From positions 47,085-111,084 of the forward strand of contig CABJAW010000015.1 in the NCBI GenBank assembly GCA_902363665.1: a stretch of DNA of 64,000 bases. The letters are read 5' to 3'. Each line of letters starts with the position of its first letter. Position 1 is the first letter of the stretch. The notes beneath the pieces are model-generated. The model ran no database searches. It was not told the DNA's origin and worked only from the letters and a program-made list of their open reading frames with translations. The position numbers and the translations under genes are program-made. This stretch comes from Lachnospiraceae bacterium. Its GTDB lineage: Bacteria; Bacillota; Clostridia; Lachnospirales; Lachnospiraceae. This document shows, one piece after another, positions 60,175-64,000 of the stretch.

Positions 60175-60460
60175 AACAAAGGAACAAACCGATGAGAAAG
60201 AGTAGTAAGTTTCATTTGTGAAGGCACAGAGAACTGCAGATGGTGGGATTGCAGTACGGAGCAGGAAACTGAATGGACTTTTGAGGGCGGTCTGAACGAG
60301 ATTGCAATATAAATCTCAAAGTAGGATATGCCGGGAACCGAACCCGTTATCAATCAGGAGTGTATGATAGTACACGCGAAAGTGGACGACTTGTCAAAAT
60401 GAGTGGCACCGCGATAATAAGAAATTATTACCGTCTCAGAGAAATCTGAGGCGGTTTTTG
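60175..60460 (+). promoter_or_regulatory. tryptophan T-box riboswitch
   Basis: All landmark parts are visible: stem I distal AGAGAACTGCAGATGG, the specifier loop CTGAATGGAC with codon UGG at 60274-60276 (tryptophan), the stem III CCGTTATC, the T-box AGTGGCACCGCG (60402-60413) and a 10-bp terminator (60431-60440 with 60445-60454) plus TTTTTG. Uncharged tRNA-Trp should favour antitermination and switch on the transporter genes that follow. Confidence 0.93.
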
Positions 60461-60525
60461 TTTTACCAGGAAATACACCGGTTGATCCTTTGAAAAGAAG
60501 AAAAGTGAAAAAGGAGAACAAAACT

Positions 60526-61530
60526 ATGAAAAAGAGAGTATTTGCAACCGTAACAGTATCCATGGCAGCAGCGGCAATGATTACAGGAAGCGCAATGGCA
60601 GCAGATTATAAAGTAGGCATTATCCAGTTCGTAGACGATGCATCCTTAAATCAGATCGAAGCCAATATCGAGGCAGAGCTGACAAAGAAATCCGAAGAGG
60701 GCGAAGACAATTATATTTTTGAAGGAAATGTATACAATGGACAGGCGGATTCCACGACACTGAACCAGATTGCAACACAGCTGATCTCCGATGGCGTAGA
60801 TGTGATTATCCCGATTGCGACACCGGCAGCACAGATCGTACAGACGGCAACCGAAGACAATCAGATTCCGGTTGTATTTTCCGCAGTATCGGATCCGGTC
60901 GGAGCCGGGCTTGTAGAATCGATGGATGCACCGGGCGCAAATATCACAGGAACGAGCGATGCACTGAATACGAATGCAATCCTGGATCTGATGTTTGTGG
61001 CAAATCCGGATATTAAGTCCGTGGGACTTCTTTACAGCCAGTCAGAGGATTCTTCCAAGCAGCCGATCGCAGATGCGAAAGCATATCTTGAGGAAAAAGG
61101 CATCGATTACGTAGAAAAAACCGGAACAAACAACACCGAAGTGGCACAGGCAGCAGACGCCCTGATCGCAGCAGGCGTTGACGCAGTATTTACCCCGACT
61201 GACAACACGGTCATGACGGCAGAACTGGCAATTTATGAGAAGTTTATCGAGGCAGGCATCCCGCATTACTGTGGTGCAGATTCCTTTGCATTAAACGGAG
61301 CATTCTGCGGATATGGCGTTGACTATGCAAAGCTCGGTGTTGAGACCGCAGACATGGTTGTAGAGGTTTTGCAGGGTGCGGATCCGGCAGCAACACCAGT
61401 CAAAACGTTTGACAATGGTATTGCAACAGTCAACACAGAGACGGCAGAAGCGCTTGGCATTGACTACAGCGGATTTGCAGAGAAATGCACCGGCGTAGTA
61501 GAGACCGTTACGGCAGAGGAGTTTGAATAA
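60526..61530 (+). CDS. trpX: tryptophan ABC transporter substrate-binding protein (TrpX type)
   Basis: 334 residues from the ATG at 60526, after AAAGGAGAACAAAACT. Signal peptide with cleavage after GSAMA near residue 27; no lipobox Cys is seen. It belongs to the ABC_sub_bind family (PF04392): GIIQFVDDASLNQIEANIE, PIATPAAQIVQ and VFSAVSDPVGAGLV. This family paired with the permease and ATPase below is the trpXYZ system predicted for tryptophan uptake in Firmicutes. The Trp codon in the T-box supports that substrate here. A hairpin (61674-61695) lies in the 192-base gap before trpY and may lower downstream expression. Confidence 0.9.
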   Translation: MKKRVFATVTVSMAAAAMITGSAMAADYKVGIIQFVDDASLNQIEANIEAELTKKSEEGEDNYIFEGNVYNGQADSTTLNQIATQLISDGVDVIIPIATPAAQIVQTATEDNQIPVVFSAVSDPVGAGLVESMDAPGANITGTSDALNTNAILDLMFVANPDIKSVGLLYSQSEDSSKQPIADAKAYLEEKGIDYVEKTGTNNTEVAQAADALIAAGVDAVFTPTDNTVMTAELAIYEKFIEAGIPHYCGADSFALNGAFCGYGVDYAKLGVETADMVVEVLQGADPAATPVKTFDNGIATVNTETAEALGIDYSGFAEKCTGVVETVTAEEFE

Positions 61531-61673
61531 GCGGATCGTCCCACGTTTAGAATGATAAGACGAAACATAGCGGCAAAGAACAGGAAGCAAGCCGCAAAGA
61601 AACATTTTCGAAGTGTCAGATTCCGTGAAAATACCGATTATAAGATTATAAAATTGAAGCGAAAAAGAGATAA

Positions 61674-61695
61674 CCAGGCTGGGATTCCAGTCTGG
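61674..61695 (+). terminator. intra-operon hairpin
   Basis: CCAGGCTGG/CCAGTCTGG arms (one G-T pair) around GATT, followed by CTATTTCTG. Probably a weak attenuator or message stabiliser that keeps trpX expression above that of trpYZ. Confidence 0.45.
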
Positions 61696-61722
61696 CTATT
61701 TCTGTAGAAAAGGAGATTATAT

Positions 61723-62646
61723 ATGGCATCGTTGCTTTCCTTCCCGGTTATCATCAGCGCACTGGAACTGGGATGTATCTATGCCCTTGTGGCGCTCGCG
61801 CTGTTTTTGAGTTACTCAATCCTTAATATTGCAGACCTTTCGACGGACGGATGTTTTACCCTTGGCTGTGCGGTCGGTGCGCAGGTGGCGATCATGGGAC
61901 ATCCGATTCTTGCACTGTTTGCGGCAATGGCAGCAGGTGTGTGTTCCGGCTACATTATGGCATTTCTGCAGACAAAACTCGGTGTGGAATCGATTCTGGC
62001 AGGAATTATCGTAAATACCGGACTTTACACCGTGAATCTTGCAGCGATGGGCTTCTCATCGAACCTTTCTTTATTTAAATGTGAAACAGTTTACAGTCTT
62101 GGAAAAGGACTGTTTGGAGCCACCTGGTATAAACTTGGAATCTCGGCGGTGATTGTTGTGATCGTATGTCTGCTGCTGAAATGGTTCCTCGGCACGCGTC
62201 TCGGGCTTTCAATCCGTGCAACCGGCGATAATGAGGACATGGTGCGTGCATCCAGTATCAATCCGGGCTTTACGGTTACGGTAGGCCTGTGCGTCTCGGG
62301 CGCGATGACCGCACTTTCCGGCTGCCTGATCGGACAGTATCAGAAATCCTGTGATATCAACCTTGGTACCGGTATGGTAACAATCGCACTTGCCAGCCTG
62401 ATTATTGGAGAGACGCTGGTCGGCAAACGAACTGTCACACGGCGGATGATCGGAGCCGTACTTGGAAGCTGCCTGTATCGATTTGCGATTGCGATCGCGC
62501 TTCGTCTGCACGTGCCGGCAGAATGTCTGAAACTGGTATCATCCGTGATCGTCGCAGTGGCGATTGCAGCCCCATATATTAAGAGCAGGGCTGCATTTCA
62601 GAGAAAGAAAATGGCTGCGGCGAAGGGAGGAAATACGTCATGCTGA
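61723..62646 (+). CDS. trpY: tryptophan ABC transporter permease (TrpY type)
   Basis: 307 residues, about eight membrane segments, of the BPD_transp_2 (LivH-like) family. LGCIYALVALALFLSYSILNIADLSTDG at the N-terminus and GDNEDMVRASSINPGF are diagnostic of the TrpY/YxxE branch paired with ABC_sub_bind proteins. It follows AAAGGAGATTATAT and overlaps trpZ by seven bases. Confidence 0.9.
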   Translation: MASLLSFPVIISALELGCIYALVALALFLSYSILNIADLSTDGCFTLGCAVGAQVAIMGHPILALFAAMAAGVCSGYIMAFLQTKLGVESILAGIIVNTGLYTVNLAAMGFSSNLSLFKCETVYSLGKGLFGATWYKLGISAVIVVIVCLLLKWFLGTRLGLSIRATGDNEDMVRASSINPGFTVTVGLCVSGAMTALSGCLIGQYQKSCDINLGTGMVTIALASLIIGETLVGKRTVTRRMIGAVLGSCLYRFAIAIALRLHVPAECLKLVSSVIVAVAIAAPYIKSRAAFQRKKMAAAKGGNTSC

Positions 62647-63446
62647 AGATGACCAATATCAGAAAAGTATTTAATGAAGGTACCGTAAATGAAAAGACAG
62701 CGCTGGATGGCGTAAGCCTGACTGTAAAAGACGGAGATTTCGTGACGATCATCGGAAGCAATGGTGCAGGAAAATCTACGCTGTTTAATTGCATCGGCGG
62801 AAGCTTTTACCCGGATGAGGGAAGTATTTTTCTGGATAATCAGAATATTACCTATATGCCGGAACATAAGCGTGCAGTGGAGATCGGACGTCTGTTTCAG
62901 GATCCGATGAAGGGAACGGCGCCGCATATGACGATCGAAGAAAATCTTGCGCTGGCCTATCTGCGTGTTTCAAAAAAGAAATCTGTATTTTCACGTGTCA
63001 GCAATGCGGACCGGGAAATGTTTCGTGAGCGTCTTTCACTTTTGAACATGGGTCTGGAAGACCGGATGAAACAGCCGGTTGGACTGCTCTCAGGCGGGCA
63101 GCGACAGGCGCTGACACTTCTGATGGCGACACTCGTCATGCCGAAAATCCTTCTGCTGGATGAGCATACCGCAGCGCTGGATCCGGCGACGGCGGAAAAA
63201 GTACTTGCATTGACGAAAAAAACCGTGGAAGAAAATCATCTGGCCTGCCTGATGATCACACACAACATGCATTCCGCTCTCGAAATGGGAAACCGGACCC
63301 TGATGATGGACTCCGGAAAAATCGTTCTTGATATCAGTGGAGAGGAGCGTGCCGGTCTTACCGTAGATGGCCTGCTTGAAAAATTCAGTGCCGGAGCTGG
63401 AAAAGCGCTGGATAATGACCGGATTCTGTTTTCGAAGGTGGAGTGA
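62640..63446 (+). CDS. trpZ: tryptophan ABC transporter ATP-binding protein (TrpZ type)
   Basis: 268 residues. Walker A GSNGAGKST near 41, LSGGQRQAL signature near 152, Walker B ILLLDEHTAALDP and the switch His in MITHNM. It powers uptake with TrpX and TrpY. The ATG lies inside the last codons of trpY, with GGGAGG nine bases before. A good terminator follows after about 100 bases. Confidence 0.92.
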   Translation: MLKMTNIRKVFNEGTVNEKTALDGVSLTVKDGDFVTIIGSNGAGKSTLFNCIGGSFYPDEGSIFLDNQNITYMPEHKRAVEIGRLFQDPMKGTAPHMTIEENLALAYLRVSKKKSVFSRVSNADREMFRERLSLLNMGLEDRMKQPVGLLSGGQRQALTLLMATLVMPKILLLDEHTAALDPATAEKVLALTKKTVEENHLACLMITHNMHSALEMGNRTLMMDSGKIVLDISGEERAGLTVDGLLEKFSAGAGKALDNDRILFSKVE

Positions 63447-63544
63447 CAAAGGACGGGAAACTCAATAAGATCAGCAGAAAGAGTCTGGAGGAGAGAAGTC
63501 TTACGGTTTCTGACATTTGAGAATTCCATAAAAAAGAGTTTTTT

Positions 63545-63571
63545 GAGACGGCCGGGGCCGTCTCATTTTTT
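63545..63571 (+). terminator. trpXYZ operon terminator
   Basis: GAGACGGC-CGGG-GCCGTCTC, perfect 8-bp stem, followed by ATTTTTT. Confidence 0.85.
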
Positions 63572-63737
63572 ACCGGGTGGGATAGGCGGCAAAGAGGTGC
63601 GAATCTTCGCTTTGCTTTCCAGAAGGGAGAAAGCTTTGCAGTTGACAAAAAATCTTCTCACAAAATCAAGCACAAAAAGATTCCGAGAGTACATAAAAAG
63701 AAAGGAAATAAAAAATAAAAAAAGTTTAAAAAATCCG

Positions 63738-63766
63738 TTGACAAAATAAAAAACAGATGATAGTAT
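63738..63766 (+). promoter_or_regulatory. rRNA operon promoter P1
   Basis: TTGACA (63738-63743), 17 bases, TAGTAT (63761-63766). Confidence 0.7.
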
Positions 63767-63833
63767 ATAACTCGCTGTTGAAGCAGATCAAAAAACTGCA
63801 AAATAGAAAAATAAAAAAAGTTGAAAAAAGTTG

Positions 63834-63862
63834 TTGACAAACTGAAAAAGCTGTGATATGAT
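63834..63862 (+). promoter_or_regulatory. rRNA operon promoter P2
   Basis: TTGACA (63834-63839), 17 bases, TATGAT (63857-63862), 96 bases after P1. Tandem consensus promoters at this spacing in A-rich DNA are typical of Firmicutes rrn operons. Confidence 0.8.
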
Positions 63863-63869
63863 ATCAGAG

Positions 63870-64000
63870 TTGCTCCGGTAGAGAGACAACAGAGAAACAA
63901 CTTAAGAACCTTGATAACTGAACAGTGAAACAACCTTGAAAATTCTTAAAAAGTTTTATTCATGACAATAGAAAAGTGCGGAGCAGTTTTCTATTGTATT
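63870..64000 (+). other. leader of an rRNA operon (16S gene beyond the edge)
   Basis: Contains CCTTGATAACTGAACAGTG (about 63911-63929), which matches the conserved antitermination-type segment of Firmicutes rrn leaders. At the end is a perfect 11-bp hairpin ACAATAGAAAA/TTTTCTATTGT (63965-63975 with 63987-63997). No 16S sequence is in the window, so the assignment is inferred from this leader and the tandem promoters. Confidence 0.7.

Noticed and set aside
60300..60420. CCGGGAACCGAACCCGTTATC region considered as a tRNA
   Set aside because: It is T-box stem III followed by the T-box sequence and terminator; no cloverleaf can be drawn.
63500..64000. Start of the 16S rRNA gene
   Set aside because: Promoters and leader are present but no conserved 16S 5' sequence before the window ends.

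Overview
The window looks like chromosomal DNA of an endospore-forming member of the Clostridia, most likely Lachnospiraceae. The reasons are the gene set (spmA, yyaC, a CBS-type family II pyrophosphatase, DUF5711, CUT1 sugar ABC transporters without their own ATPase, a Trp T-box before a trpXYZ-type transporter), strong AGGAGG ribosome binding sites and medium G+C coding DNA with A-rich spacers. No genus is claimed. Nothing could be searched or folded by machine: family names come from motif recognition and repeats were aligned by eye.

Layout. 1-1.5 kb: the end of an acyltransferase-like gene and a membrane protein of unknown function. 1.6-9.8 kb: a fructan/sucrose-type locus with two sugar permeases, a divergent binding protein plus GH32 glycosidase, and a YesMN-type sensor kinase and AraC-type response regulator. 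10-17.5 kb: pgi, a D-2-hydroxyacid dehydrogenase, an LtaS-like phosphoglycerol transferase, a lone cobalamin adenosyltransferase, a surface serine hydrolase and a small conserved protein. 17.9-20.2 kb: an IS200/IS605 element (tnpA, tnpB). 20.3-27.8 kb: deoD, the pyrophosphatase, a flavin reductase, murA and an aconitase-family hydratase. 28.1-29.05 kb: about 0.9 kb without a normal gene but with a consensus promoter, many helices, a short GTG reading frame and a strong terminator, probably a large structured RNA. 29.3-34.8 kb: a 1,099-residue TPR/P-loop protein, a cytidylate-kinase-like protein and pepT.

35.1-48 kb is a teichoic-acid-like surface polymer locus: an ABC-2 exporter permease, an exporter ATPase fused to UDP-galactopyranose mutase, two CDP-glycerol glycerophosphotransferases, a TarI-like cytidylyltransferase fused to an SDR epimerase, a degenerate SDR protein, an SDR-LicD fusion and a membrane glycosyltransferase. 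spmA and two glycerophosphodiesterases follow, then pfk, dnaX-ybaB-recR, yyaC, a LysM protein, a DUF5711 protein and a CvpA protein. The window closes with a Trp T-box controlled transporter operon and a tandem-promoter leader typical of an rRNA operon, whose 16S gene lies beyond the right edge.

The most unusual features are the large candidate RNA at 28.1-29.05 kb, the row of in-frame fusions in the polymer locus, and at least four families of palindromic intergenic repeats. One family has a 161-base copy between tnpA and tnpB and an identical inverted copy 31 kb away; another carries 8-base target duplications and in one place is itself interrupted by a member of the first family.
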